Positions 35,859-44,600 of a stretch of 64,000 bases of DNA are shown piece by piece. Under the pieces are notes generated by a model. That model made no database searches. It had not been told where the DNA came from and saw nothing but the letters and a program-made list of their open reading frames with translations. The position numbers were made by a program, and so were the translations under genes. Each line of letters begins with the position of its first letter. Position 1 is the first letter of the stretch. This stretch comes from Paenalcaligenes sp052103955 (lineage in GTDB: Bacteria; Pseudomonadota; Gammaproteobacteria; Burkholderiales; Burkholderiaceae_B): assembly GCA_052103955.1 (NCBI GenBank), contig JBQELO010000004.1, forward strand, positions 1 through 64,000. The letters are read 5' to 3'.

Positions 35859-37648
35859 TGAAACAGTTTTCTTCTCTGCATGTGGTGCTAGTAGCGGCTG
35901 TGCTCATTGCATTGACCAGTTTGGTTGGTAATGATTATTACCTGCGTATTTTGTTCATGATCTGCGTGTATTACATGTGCGGTATAGGCATGAACGTACT
36001 GGTGGGGTTTGCAGGGCAAAAATCACTGGGGCAAGCGGGGCTGTTTGCGGCGGGCGCGTATTCGGCAGCCTTGCTCACCGCCAATTGGGAGATGAATCCG
36101 TGGTTAGCGTTTATCGCTGCCGCCGTGATTTCGGGCATATGTGGGGTATTGATTGCTGTACCGTCTCTGCGAGTACGAGGCCCGTATCTGGCAATGGTGA
36201 CCTTGGCGTTCGGTATTGTTGTAGAGCGTTTAGTGAGCGAGTGGACAGCCGTATTTGGCGGAGCACAAGGTATTTACGGTATTGCCCCGTTAACGTGGAA
36301 TGATGAGCCGTTAAGTACTACCCAATGGGTATGGTTTGGTATCGCCATTTGTGCCTTGACGCATATGGTATTGAGCAATTTACTGCGTGGCCGTTTTGGG
36401 CGCGCCATGCTGTCTATTCAAGCCGATGAAATTGCCTCGTCTTCTGTAGGGGTAAGGGTACACCGTGCCAAAGTAATCGCTTTTGTGATCGCTGCTATTA
36501 CCTGCGGTATGGCGGGTGCAATGGTGGCACAACAGAATCAATACATTAACTCGGACTTCATTACCTTCCATCTTTCTATTTTTATCTTGCTGCTGGTGCT
36601 GTTTGGTGGTCCAGGAAAGATGTCAGGGCCCTTGGTAGGCGCCATTATCCTGACCATTATTGAGGCGGTGTTGGCGCGCTGGCCGTATGTACAGAGCTTC
36701 TTGTATGGCTGCTTGTTGTTGTTTGCGCTGTATTTCATGCCAGGAGGTGTGGTTGGGTTGTTCGCACCCTTGTTTGGTAAGCGTAAAGCCGCTGCGGCAG
36801 AGCTAGAGCCATTGCCACTGGAAACTCTAGGCAAACAAAATCAAGGCGAGTTACTGAAGGTGTCGAACCTTGATAAAGCCTACGGTGGGGTACGACCAGC
36901 ATGCAATATCTCGTTTGAGTTACAGCGTGGTCATATTCATGCCTTGATAGGGCCTAACGGTGCAGGCAAGAGCACGTTGATCAACATGTTAACGGGGGCG
37001 GTAGTTCCAGATAAGGGGTCTATACGTTTTCTGGGACATGAGATCGCGGGTTTCCCTATGCACAAAATTTGCCAATTAGGGATGGGGCGTACGTTTCAAA
37101 ACTTGCGGTTGTTTGCTGAGCTCTCTGTAGTGGACAACGTGATGCTGGGCCAGCACAGCCGAATGAACAATGGCATTTTTCGCTCGCTGCTGAATTTACC
37201 CAGCGTTCGTACTCAAGAAAACATTACGCGTAGAAAAGCACAACAGTTATTGCAATTGGTGGATTTGTCGGCATTAGCGGATCAGCCAGCCGGTAGTTTG
37301 CCCTACGGCTTGCAGCGACGGGTGGAGTTAGCGCGAGCGTTGGCTACAGAGCCGCAACTACTGTTATTGGATGAGCCAGCAGCAGGCTTAAACCCTCAGG
37401 AAACAGCAGAGCTTGGCGAGTTACTCAAACGTATATGCCGTTGTGGAGTCACTATTTTTATGGTGGAACACCACATGGACTTGGTGATGTCAGTGTCTGA
37501 TCACGTCATTGTTCTGGATTACGGCGTCAAGATTGCCGAAGGTAAGCCAGCCGACGTGCAGGCTGATCCCAAGGTGATAGCAGCCTATTTAGGGGTGGAT
37601 GATGACGATGAGATTGCTGTGTCGTTCACACCAGCTACAGCCATCTAA
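35855..37648 (+). CDS. Fused ABC permease-ATPase, LivM-LivG
   Basis: 597 residues combining two transporter subunits. Residues 1 to about 310 are a LivM-type permease (CGIGMNVLVGFAGQKSLGQAG, AFVIAAITCGMAGAM); about 330-597 are a LivG-type ATPase with Walker A GPNGAGKS at 366-373, LPYGLQRRVELARAL as signature and LLLLDEPAAGLNP as Walker B. A charged linker of about 20 residues joins them. The frame is continuous. An alternative start ATG lies one codon later (35858). It should pair with the LivH-like permease and the separate LivF-like ATPase to give a full importer. Confidence 0.94.
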   Translation: MMKQFSSLHVVLVAAVLIALTSLVGNDYYLRILFMICVYYMCGIGMNVLVGFAGQKSLGQAGLFAAGAYSAALLTANWEMNPWLAFIAAAVISGICGVLIAVPSLRVRGPYLAMVTLAFGIVVERLVSEWTAVFGGAQGIYGIAPLTWNDEPLSTTQWVWFGIAICALTHMVLSNLLRGRFGRAMLSIQADEIASSSVGVRVHRAKVIAFVIAAITCGMAGAMVAQQNQYINSDFITFHLSIFILLLVLFGGPGKMSGPLVGAIILTIIEAVLARWPYVQSFLYGCLLLFALYFMPGGVVGLFAPLFGKRKAAAAELEPLPLETLGKQNQGELLKVSNLDKAYGGVRPACNISFELQRGHIHALIGPNGAGKSTLINMLTGAVVPDKGSIRFLGHEIAGFPMHKICQLGMGRTFQNLRLFAELSVVDNVMLGQHSRMNNGIFRSLLNLPSVRTQENITRRKAQQLLQLVDLSALADQPAGSLPYGLQRRVELARALATEPQLLLLDEPAAGLNPQETAELGELLKRICRCGVTIFMVEHHMDLVMSVSDHVIVLDYGVKIAEGKPADVQADPKVIAAYLGVDDDDEIAVSFTPATAI

Positions 37649-37662
37649 AACGAGGAAATACG

Positions 37663-38373
37663 ATGCTTAAATTGGAATCTGTGCGTGTTTCTTACGGTGC
37701 TATTGAAGCAGTGAAGGGTGTAGATCTACACGTAGGCAAGGGCGAAGTGGTGACCATTATTGGTGCGAATGGTGCAGGTAAAAGCACTCTGCTTAAAGCC
37801 ATTTGTGGGTTAGAGCCGTTATCTGGCGGGCGCGTGTTATTAGACGGTCAAGACTGCTCAGTGATGCCAGCGCATAAACGGGTAAGCCTAGGTTTGGCAA
37901 TGTCGCCAGAAGGTCGTGGAGTGTTTGCCGACCAAACCGTATTAGAAAATTTATGGCTGGGGGCATATATGCGCCGAGCCGATAAAGCGGCAGTGGAAGC
38001 GGCTATAGAGCGTGAGTTTGAGCGCTTTCCTCGTTTGCGAGAACGTCAGCATCAACTAGCAGGCACCTTGTCCGGTGGTGAACAGCAGATGTTAGCTATT
38101 TCGCGAGCCTTAATGAGCGAACCCAGCATTTTGCTCTTGGATGAGCCTTCTTTGGGGCTAGCGCCACTAGTAATACGGGATATTTTCACCGCCATTCGAC
38201 AACTGCGCAGTAGTGGGCTCACTATTGTGTTGGTGGAGCAAATGGCTAAACAAGCATTGGGCGTGGCCGACCGCGCGTATGTCTTGGAAATAGGGCGTGT
38301 GACGATGGAAGGGTCGGGGCTGGAATTGCTGAATGACGACAAAGTCAGAGCAGCCTATTTAGGCACACATTAA
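37663..38373 (+). CDS. ABC transporter ATPase, LivF-like
   Basis: 236-residue ATPase, the second nucleotide-binding subunit of the importer. Walker A GANGAGKSTLLKAI, signature LSGGEQQMLAISRAL, Walker B ILLLDEPSLGLAP, and the LivF-type C-terminus VLEIGRVTMEGSG. It starts 14 bases after the permease-ATPase fusion and completes the transporter set (binding protein, two permease domains, two ATPase domains). Confidence 0.95.
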   Translation: MLKLESVRVSYGAIEAVKGVDLHVGKGEVVTIIGANGAGKSTLLKAICGLEPLSGGRVLLDGQDCSVMPAHKRVSLGLAMSPEGRGVFADQTVLENLWLGAYMRRADKAAVEAAIEREFERFPRLRERQHQLAGTLSGGEQQMLAISRALMSEPSILLLDEPSLGLAPLVIRDIFTAIRQLRSSGLTIVLVEQMAKQALGVADRAYVLEIGRVTMEGSGLELLNDDKVRAAYLGTH

Positions 38374-38403
38374 TAGTATTTTTTGCAATAAGGAAACCTA
38401 TAT

Positions 38404-39372
38404 ATGACACAGACTAAGACTTTTGCCAGCCATGCAGATACTGAAGATAAAAAAGTAAGCTTTACACAGCTATCGGCGAACGCATGGGCCTATACCGCTG
38501 AAGGTGACCCTAACACAGGGGTAATCGTAGGCGATGATGCGGTCATGATTATTGATACGCAGGCAACGCCAGCGATGGCTCAGGACGTGATCCGTCATAT
38601 ACGTCAGATTACGGATAAACCTATTAAGTACGTGGTGTTGTCTCATTACCATGCGGTGCGCGTGTTAGGTGCGGCGGCCTATTTTGACGAAGGCGCTCAA
38701 GAGATTATTGCTAGTCAAGACACCTACGACTTGATCGTAGAGCGCGGTGAGCAAGACAAGGCAAGCGAAATAGGTCGTTTTCCAAGACTATTCCGTAATG
38801 TGGAAACCGTACCAGAAGGATTGACATGGCCTACACAAACCTTTGTAGGCGAAATGCGAATTTGGTTAGGCTCAGTAGAGGTGAAATTAAGCCAAATTGG
38901 TAGAGGGCATACCAAAGGCGACATTATCGTAGAACTAGAAAGTCAGAATGTGTGTTTTGCGGGTGATTTGGTGGAATACCAAAGTGCAGCGTATTCAGGT
39001 GATGCCTACTTCCGCGATTGGCCTAGTACGTTGGATAGGTTGGCAGAGCGTAACTTCGATGCGTTGGTACCGGGTCGTGGGGCTGCTTTGCAAGGTGCGG
39101 CAGAAGTACGCCAAGGCTTGGCTTCTACGCGAGCGTTTGTGAGCGATGTGTACACCAATGTATTGAATGGCGTATCCGAAGGTAAAGCGCTGAATGAAAT
39201 TTACCGAGAGACAGTGGAAAAGCTGCGTCCTGTATATGGCCACTGGTTCATTTTCGATCACTGCATGCCGTTTAACGTGAGTCGCGCGTACGACGAAGCT
39301 AAAGGTATTACGGATCCGCGTATTTGGACTGCTGAGCGAGATATTGAGATGTGGAAGGCACTAGAGGGCTAA
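38404..39372 (+). CDS. Metallo-beta-lactamase-fold protein with altered metal site
   Basis: 322 residues with the fold's order of motifs: VMIIDTQAT, then a histidine motif at 80-86, GRGHTKGD (H168), FAGD (D187) and PGRG (R224). In active members the first motif is HxHxDH; here it reads H81-Y-H83-A-V85-R86, so the Asp and second His of site 2 are absent, and the usual PGHG has Arg. H81, H83, H168 and D187 could still hold one metal. It lies in the operon-like run between the ABC importer and the MFS gene. A hydrolase or isomerase role is possible, but not shown. No signal peptide. Confidence 0.85.
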   Translation: MTQTKTFASHADTEDKKVSFTQLSANAWAYTAEGDPNTGVIVGDDAVMIIDTQATPAMAQDVIRHIRQITDKPIKYVVLSHYHAVRVLGAAAYFDEGAQEIIASQDTYDLIVERGEQDKASEIGRFPRLFRNVETVPEGLTWPTQTFVGEMRIWLGSVEVKLSQIGRGHTKGDIIVELESQNVCFAGDLVEYQSAAYSGDAYFRDWPSTLDRLAERNFDALVPGRGAALQGAAEVRQGLASTRAFVSDVYTNVLNGVSEGKALNEIYRETVEKLRPVYGHWFIFDHCMPFNVSRAYDEAKGITDPRIWTAERDIEMWKALEG

Positions 39373-39406
39373 GCTTACGTCTTCTTCCCTCTTAGGAGCA
39401 GCCAGC

Positions 39407-40609
39407 ATGCAGGCGCCATCACCGTCAGAGGCAATTAGCCCAGACTATGTACAAAAACGTTTGGCTTTATGTGGTTTCAGTGCCATGTTTGCGATGCGTA
39501 TTTGTGATGCTTTATTACCCGCCTTAGCCAGTGAGTTCAAGGTGGACAGTGTGGCGGTGGCGCCGGTGATTTCAGCCTTTGCCGTAGGCTACGGCATTAT
39601 GCAAATGCTATACGGCCCGTTTGCCGAACGATTTGGAAAATTACCCCTAGTGTTTTTTGCCACCGTTGGTGGTGCAGGAGCATGTTTGTGGGCAGCGTTA
39701 GCCAGTGGCTTAGATATGTTGATCTGGGCACGATTGGTATGCGGTGGGTTAGTAGCGGGCATTGTGCCTATGTCTATGGCGTGGATAGGGGATCACAGCA
39801 GTGAGCAACAACGTCACCTGATGTTGGCACGTTTGTTGAGTGCCACCGTGCTGGGCATGATAGTGGGGCAGTTTTTTGGTGGCATTGTGGCGGTCACAGT
39901 GGGCTGGCGCTGGGGATTCGCATTGTTATGTCTGTTGTTTGCAGGGGCGGCATTATGGTTGCTGCCTTTGTTACGCGCGGTGCAGTACAAGGAGAAAACT
40001 AAACAGCTAAGCTTCTGGCGTAATTGGCGCAATGTGTTGAAACGTCCCATGGCGCGTATGGTGCTGCTGTTGGTAGGTATTGAGGGGGCATTGGTGTATG
40101 GCGTTTTAAGCTTTGTGCCTCTGTATTTGCATACACAGACCAACCTGTCCTTGCCTGTGGCTGGGGCGATTGTGACCAGTTTTGGTATAGGTGGATTGTG
40201 CTATACCCGCACCGTTAAATACTTGTTGCAACGTTGGGGGCGCAATGGATTGATCTTTTACGGTGGCTGCGGCGTGATGGTGGGGTATTTGCTCCTAGCC
40301 GTTTGGCCTGTGCCGTTGGTTGCCATTCTAGGATGTTGGTTTGCAGGCTTTGGTTTTTATGCTTTACACAATAGTTTTCAGTTTTTAGCCAGTCAGATGG
40401 CGCCTGCGATGCGGGGTACAGCCATAGGGTTATTTGCTTGCTCATTATTTTTGGGGCAATCCGTAGGGGTGTCGATGGTGGCGTGGTCTATAGATAGATT
40501 GCAGTCAGCACAATTGGCGCTAGGTGTAAGTGCGATCTGTGTGGTGTTGCTAGGCAGTTGGCTGGTGTATTGGCTGAAATGCTTAGCGCCTGTGCGCGTA
40601 CGTACCTAA
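39407..40609 (+). CDS. MFS transporter
   Basis: 400 residues with about twelve membrane segments and a central cytosolic loop (KTKQLSFWRNWRNVLKRP). The family motif between segments 2 and 3 appears as MLYGPFAERFGKLPL. AGGAG at 39394-39398 supports the start. It follows the MBL-fold gene by 34 bases. It may import the cluster's substrate as an alternative to the ABC system, or export an intermediate; direction cannot be told from sequence. Confidence 0.9.
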   Translation: MQAPSPSEAISPDYVQKRLALCGFSAMFAMRICDALLPALASEFKVDSVAVAPVISAFAVGYGIMQMLYGPFAERFGKLPLVFFATVGGAGACLWAALASGLDMLIWARLVCGGLVAGIVPMSMAWIGDHSSEQQRHLMLARLLSATVLGMIVGQFFGGIVAVTVGWRWGFALLCLLFAGAALWLLPLLRAVQYKEKTKQLSFWRNWRNVLKRPMARMVLLLVGIEGALVYGVLSFVPLYLHTQTNLSLPVAGAIVTSFGIGGLCYTRTVKYLLQRWGRNGLIFYGGCGVMVGYLLLAVWPVPLVAILGCWFAGFGFYALHNSFQFLASQMAPAMRGTAIGLFACSLFLGQSVGVSMVAWSIDRLQSAQLALGVSAICVVLLGSWLVYWLKCLAPVRVRT

Positions 40610-40680
40610 TACGGTTGCTGGATTATTCCTCTAGTGGAGTTGAGCAGTCTGACGGCTGTTTATGTATTTGATGAGGTGTT

Positions 40681-41850
40681 ATGTCTGGCTACACAGATCC
40701 CTATTTATTTAGACCATTGCGTATACGTGAGTTAACGCTACGTAACCGTATTGTGATTTCGCCTATGTGTCAGCATGCGGCTGAACAAGGTCATGCTACG
40801 CCGTGGCACTGGGTGCACTTAGGTAAGTTTGCCTTAGGGGGGGCGGGCTTAATTTTGAGTGAGAGTACCGCCGTAGATCCACGTGGGCGCATAGGTAGTG
40901 CAGATTTAGGTTTATGGACGGATGAGCACGCACTCACGCTACAGCCGCTGGTGCAGTGGTTGCAAGCACAAGGCTGTGCTTTTGGGCTGCAGTTAGCACA
41001 TGCAGGGCGCAAAGCAGGTAGCCAGCCGTTGTGGGAAGGTGGGCGTGCCATAGATCCTGAGCAGATGGAAAAAGATGCAGACGCGTGGCAGCGCGTAGGG
41101 CCTAGTGCATTACCCGCGGGACCAGGTTGGTCGATCCCTGCTGCTTTGGATGAGCAGGGGATTCAAGAGGTAATTGAAGCCTTTGTCGCTGCGGCAGTAC
41201 GAGCAGATCGTATAGGCGTAGATGTGATCGAGCTGCATTTTGGGCATGGTTACTTAGTTGCAAGCTTTTTGTCTCCATATGCGAATCAACGCCACGATCA
41301 GTGGGGGGGGAACGTAGAGGGGCGCATGCGTTTAGCCATAGAGATTGCGCGTAGAGTACGACAGGTGTGGCCAGCACATAAGCCCTTATTTGCGAGGCTG
41401 TCTGTGGTGGATGGCAGCATTGGCGGTTGGGGAGAGGCAGACTCCACTGTGTTAGCACAACGACTAAAAGCGTGTGGCGTGGATGTGATGGATTGTTCAT
41501 CCGGCGGTTTAACCGAGGAAACACGCGCATTACCTGTACCGCGAGGTTTGGGTTTCCAAGTACCGTTTTCACACAACCTAAAGCATAGCGCCGATGTGAT
41601 GACGCAAGCGGTAGGCATGATTGTTGATGCCGAGCAGGCAGAGGCCATTTTGTCGCAAGGCCAAGCGGATTTAATTGCCATAGGCCGCGAAGCGCTGTAT
41701 GACCCGTACTGGCCACACCATGCTGCTCAAGCGTTAGGAGTAGATACGAGTTTTGAGCAGTGGCCAGAGCGGCACGGGATTTGGTTACGTAATAGAGCAC
41801 CCGTATTGCAGCGGGCCAGAGCCGAGCAAACGTCAGCTGAACAAGCGTAG
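40681..41850 (+). CDS. Old Yellow Enzyme-family oxidoreductase (YqjM-like)
   Basis: 389-residue FMN-dependent TIM-barrel enzyme that reduces C=C bonds activated by a carbonyl, using NAD(P)H. Evidence: FRPLRIRELTLRNRIVISPM at the start; C30 at the FMN-proximal position typical of the YqjM subclass; LQLAHAGRKA; substrate-binding H186 and H189 with the proton-donor position Y191 in the HFGHGY motif; and LIAIGREALYDPYWP at the C-terminus. It follows the MFS gene by 71 bases. Enone reduction fits a pathway together with the KstD-like flavoprotein and the SDR. Confidence 0.92.
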   Translation: MSGYTDPYLFRPLRIRELTLRNRIVISPMCQHAAEQGHATPWHWVHLGKFALGGAGLILSESTAVDPRGRIGSADLGLWTDEHALTLQPLVQWLQAQGCAFGLQLAHAGRKAGSQPLWEGGRAIDPEQMEKDADAWQRVGPSALPAGPGWSIPAALDEQGIQEVIEAFVAAAVRADRIGVDVIELHFGHGYLVASFLSPYANQRHDQWGGNVEGRMRLAIEIARRVRQVWPAHKPLFARLSVVDGSIGGWGEADSTVLAQRLKACGVDVMDCSSGGLTEETRALPVPRGLGFQVPFSHNLKHSADVMTQAVGMIVDAEQAEAILSQGQADLIAIGREALYDPYWPHHAAQALGVDTSFEQWPERHGIWLRNRAPVLQRARAEQTSAEQA

Positions 41851-41864
41851 CCAACGGAGGCATT

Positions 41865-42548
41865 ATGACTATACGCATGGGGTTGTTATATAAAAAAGCA
41901 GAGTGGACACCACAGCAGTTTCAGCAGTATTGGTTACAAGAGCATGGCGCCTTAGCTGCAAAGCTCCCGGGTATACAGCAGTACTGGCAAAACCATGTTG
42001 TAGAGCATCAGCAACGAGGTATTCAGTTTGCCCGTGGTGTGTGGCCTATAGCCGGTTTTTCATTATTGGATGTTGAGGCAGAGGGTGCTTTTGAGGCAGG
42101 AGTAGTAGCACAGGCATTGCAGCAAGATGAACAGCATTTCCTATCTGCTGTGCATATTCTAGGGCTGCAACGCAATGAGGTAATTGCCGTGCCATGTGCA
42201 GCAGAGCGCAGTCAACTGATGAAGCGCATGTCTATTTTGCGTCGTCGTGACACGATGAGCGAAGATGAGTTTAGGAGCGAATGGCGCGTACATGCCGAGT
42301 TGGTAAAGCAGATGCCAGGCGTTAAAGCTTATAGGCAAAACATTGTGCTACGCAGAGAAAGAGTGAAAGGGCAGCTTTGTGCGTATGAGCAGTTGCCCAT
42401 TGATGGTGTGGTAGAGCTATGGTTTGACGATGCCACTAGCCTAGAGCATGCATTTGGTAGTGAGCAGGGAGTGCGCACAATGGCACATGCTCAAAGTTTC
42501 TTGCAAGAAATCACAGTATTTGGGGTAAAGGAACATCAGGTACGCTAA
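41865..42548 (+). CDS. Two-domain EthD-family protein
   Basis: 227 residues made of two EthD-like dimeric alpha-beta barrel units. The first runs from about 1 to 105 (GLLYKKAEWTPQQFQQYWLQ, EHGALAAKLPGIQQY). The second runs from about 112 to 225 (SILRRRDTMSEDEFRSEW, HAELVKQMPGVKAY) and aligns with the first by eye. EthD proteins are small accessory or catalytic proteins of ether and polyketide-type pathways; members often act on or protect unstable intermediates. GGAGG lies just before the ATG. Last gene of the run begun at 31104; function uncertain. Confidence 0.82.
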   Translation: MTIRMGLLYKKAEWTPQQFQQYWLQEHGALAAKLPGIQQYWQNHVVEHQQRGIQFARGVWPIAGFSLLDVEAEGAFEAGVVAQALQQDEQHFLSAVHILGLQRNEVIAVPCAAERSQLMKRMSILRRRDTMSEDEFRSEWRVHAELVKQMPGVKAYRQNIVLRRERVKGQLCAYEQLPIDGVVELWFDDATSLEHAFGSEQGVRTMAHAQSFLQEITVFGVKEHQVR

Positions 42549-42563
42549 CTCGACTCATACAAA

Positions 42564-42612
42564 AACGCCTTTCCTGTTTTAGGTGATCGCTCACCCAAAC
42601 CGGAAAGGCGTT
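42564..42612 (-). terminator. Terminator of the yciA-mgtE unit
   Basis: AACGCCTTTCC (42564-42574) pairs with GGAAAGGCGTT (42602-42612); inner GTTT/AAAC and GGTGA/TCACC pairs lengthen the stem. On the minus strand it is followed by TTTTTG, on the plus strand only by GTTG, so it mainly serves mgtE and perhaps also the EthD gene. Confidence 0.82.
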
Positions 42613-42628
42613 GTTGCTACCTAAGCGC

Positions 42629-44098
42629 TTACAACAGGAACAGCGTAGCCAACCCTAGGAACAGGAAGAAGCCTAGTGAGTCTGTGCCAAAGGTAAGTAG
42701 CACAGAGGAACCCACAGCAGGGTCTTTGCCGAAGCGGCTACGTAGGGTGGGGATTAACACACCCAAGGCTGCACCGATCAGCATGTTGCCAATCATGGCG
42801 GCCATCATCACGGCGGCAATCGCCACAGAACCCGAGATAAACCACGCAAATACAGCGGTGACTAAACTACCGCAAGCACCCACCATAAAGGTCACCATCA
42901 GCTCGCGTTTGACCAATGGCCAAATGTTAGAGCCGGTGATACGGCCTGTGGCCATGGCGCGAATGATCATGGTCATGGTCTGGTTACCGGAGTTGCCCCC
43001 AATACCCGCCACAATAGACATCAAGAAGGCCAAAATAACGATGTGGCTAACGGTGTCTTCAAACCGTGAGGCCACAAACGATGCGGTGGCGGCCGTACAC
43101 AGGTTAATCAGCAACCAAGGGGCACGGTTACGCAAGGCGCTGAGTGCAGGGGCGAAAATATCTTCCTCTTGCAGACCAGCACGAGACAACTCTTGTTCTT
43201 GAGAGTCTTCTTGCAGAACGTCCACCACCTCGTCAATGGTTACTCTACCAATTAAACGGCCATAGTCGTCTACTACAGGGGCGGAAACCAAGTCATAACG
43301 TTCAAAGGCGTTAGCTGCATCCGCGTCAGAGTCCAGGGGGTGTAGGCTAAGGTAATCGGCTGCCATGACATCTGACACCAGGGTTTCTGGGTCGGAAACC
43401 AGTATGCGGGTAAGCGATAGCGTACCTAACAGACGATCGTCGCGGTTCACTACGAAAATCTGGTCAGTGTGATCGGGGAGCTCTTGTAGACGACGCAGGT
43501 AGCGCAGCACCACTTCTAGGCTCACGTCTTCACGCACACGTACCATGTCGAAGTCCATAATGGCACCCACGCTATCTTCGGGGTAGCCCATGGCTTCTAG
43601 TAATTGAGCACGCTCTGATTCGGTCAGGCCTTTTTGCACCTCGGCAATAACTTCCGGGGGCAGGTCGGGGGCCAGATCCGCAATTTCGTCGGCGTCCATG
43701 TTAGCGGCAGCTGCAATCAGATCAGCTGGCTCCATGGTCTTGATCAACGACTCTCGGGCCCAATCTTCAATTTCCAACAACACGTCAGCGTCGTATTCGT
43801 CGCTCACCTGTTGCCACACTACTTGACGTTCGTTTTCTGGTAAGGATTCCAGAATAAACGCAATATCAGCAGGGTGTAGATTATTGATGATGCTGCGGAT
43901 TTCTTGCTCGTGACGACGATGCGTCAGGTTGGCGAGCAAGTCTTCGCGGTCAGAACCTTCGTGCTGACGCTGCGCCAAGGTTTCTACAACTTCTTGGCGC
44001 TTTAAAACAGATTGTAGTTTTTGTAGAGCAAGTTGCGCGTCCTCCGGTTCAAGTCGGCGGACGGCAGGACTGGTGTGCTCTTGAACAGATCCAGTCAT
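42629..44098 (-). CDS. mgtE: Magnesium transporter MgtE
   Basis: 489-residue Mg2+ channel. The cytosolic MgtE-N superhelix spans about 30-140 (IINNLHPADIAFILESLPEN); two CBS domains follow (about 145-270; YDLVSAPVVDDYGRLIGRVT); a membrane domain of five segments completes it from about 315 (GIGGNSGNQTMTMIIRAMA, the pore signature). The N and CBS domains sense cytosolic Mg2+ in characterised MgtE. The frame starts at a TTG (44104), but AAGG at a good distance selects the ATG at 44098. It follows yciA by 11 bases. Confidence 0.94.
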   Translation of the reverse strand: MTGSVQEHTSPAVRRLEPEDAQLALQKLQSVLKRQEVVETLAQRQHEGSDREDLLANLTHRRHEQEIRSIINNLHPADIAFILESLPENERQVVWQQVSDEYDADVLLEIEDWARESLIKTMEPADLIAAAANMDADEIADLAPDLPPEVIAEVQKGLTESERAQLLEAMGYPEDSVGAIMDFDMVRVREDVSLEVVLRYLRRLQELPDHTDQIFVVNRDDRLLGTLSLTRILVSDPETLVSDVMAADYLSLHPLDSDADAANAFERYDLVSAPVVDDYGRLIGRVTIDEVVDVLQEDSQEQELSRAGLQEEDIFAPALSALRNRAPWLLINLCTAATASFVASRFEDTVSHIVILAFLMSIVAGIGGNSGNQTMTMIIRAMATGRITGSNIWPLVKRELMVTFMVGACGSLVTAVFAWFISGSVAIAAVMMAAMIGNMLIGAALGVLIPTLRSRFGKDPAVGSSVLLTFGTDSLGFFLFLGLATLFLL

Positions 44099-44109
44099 AG
44101 GCAATACCT

Positions 44110-44538
44110 TCAGTCTAGAGGGGGAAGTTCGCGGCTGCGGCGGCTCGTGTCAGTGGCAACATAGGTCAGGGTGGCTTCTGTCACCTTGACCACTTCGTGT
44201 TGCAGGCGTTGACGTTCGGCATACACCTCTACTGAAACAGTAATAGAGGTGCGGCCAGTTTTAATGATGTCCACATAGAAACTGAGTAAATCACCCACAA
44301 ATACAGGCTGCGTAAACGTGAAAGCGTTGACAGCCACTGTTGCTACGCGACCATTGGCGCGTCGTGCAGCCAAGATAGAACCAGCAATATCCACCTGTGA
44401 CATAATCCATCCGCCAAAGACGTCACCGTACATGTTGGCATCAGATGGCATGGGCACTACGCGCAAAATAGCGTGTTTGTCATCAGGGGGCAAACTACAG
44501 GGCTGGGAGGCTTTGGGCACGATGATTCTCTCTGGCAT
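44110..44538 (-). CDS. yciA: Acyl-CoA thioesterase, YciA-type hotdog protein
   Basis: 142-residue single hotdog domain that hydrolyses acyl-CoA esters. It matches YciA closely: LRVVPMPSDANMYGDVFGGWIMSQVDIAGS includes the catalytic-Asp region, and VATVAVNAFTFTQPVFVGD the central strand. (These motifs read in two pieces, about residues 25-53 and 65-83.) Cytosolic, probably a hexamer as in relatives. It is the first gene of the pair with mgtE. Confidence 0.9.
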   Translation of the reverse strand: MPERIIVPKASQPCSLPPDDKHAILRVVPMPSDANMYGDVFGGWIMSQVDIAGSILAARRANGRVATVAVNAFTFTQPVFVGDLLSFYVDIIKTGRTSITVSVEVYAERQRLQHEVVKVTEATLTYVATDTSRRSRELPPLD

Positions 44539-44600
44539 ACGTAGAGCCTGTATTGTAACGGCTGGGCAGTTTCTTGCCGTGAAACTTTTGTTAACGGGGG

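Noticed and set aside
41102..41878. A 258-codon minus-strand frame inside the ene-reductase gene
   Set aside because: Antisense to a well-supported enzyme gene, low-complexity composition, no domain or ribosome site.
42684..43202. A 172-codon plus-strand frame opposite mgtE
   Set aside because: Exact antisense of the membrane domain; Ile/Thr/Ala-rich translation is the complement of the mgtE codons.
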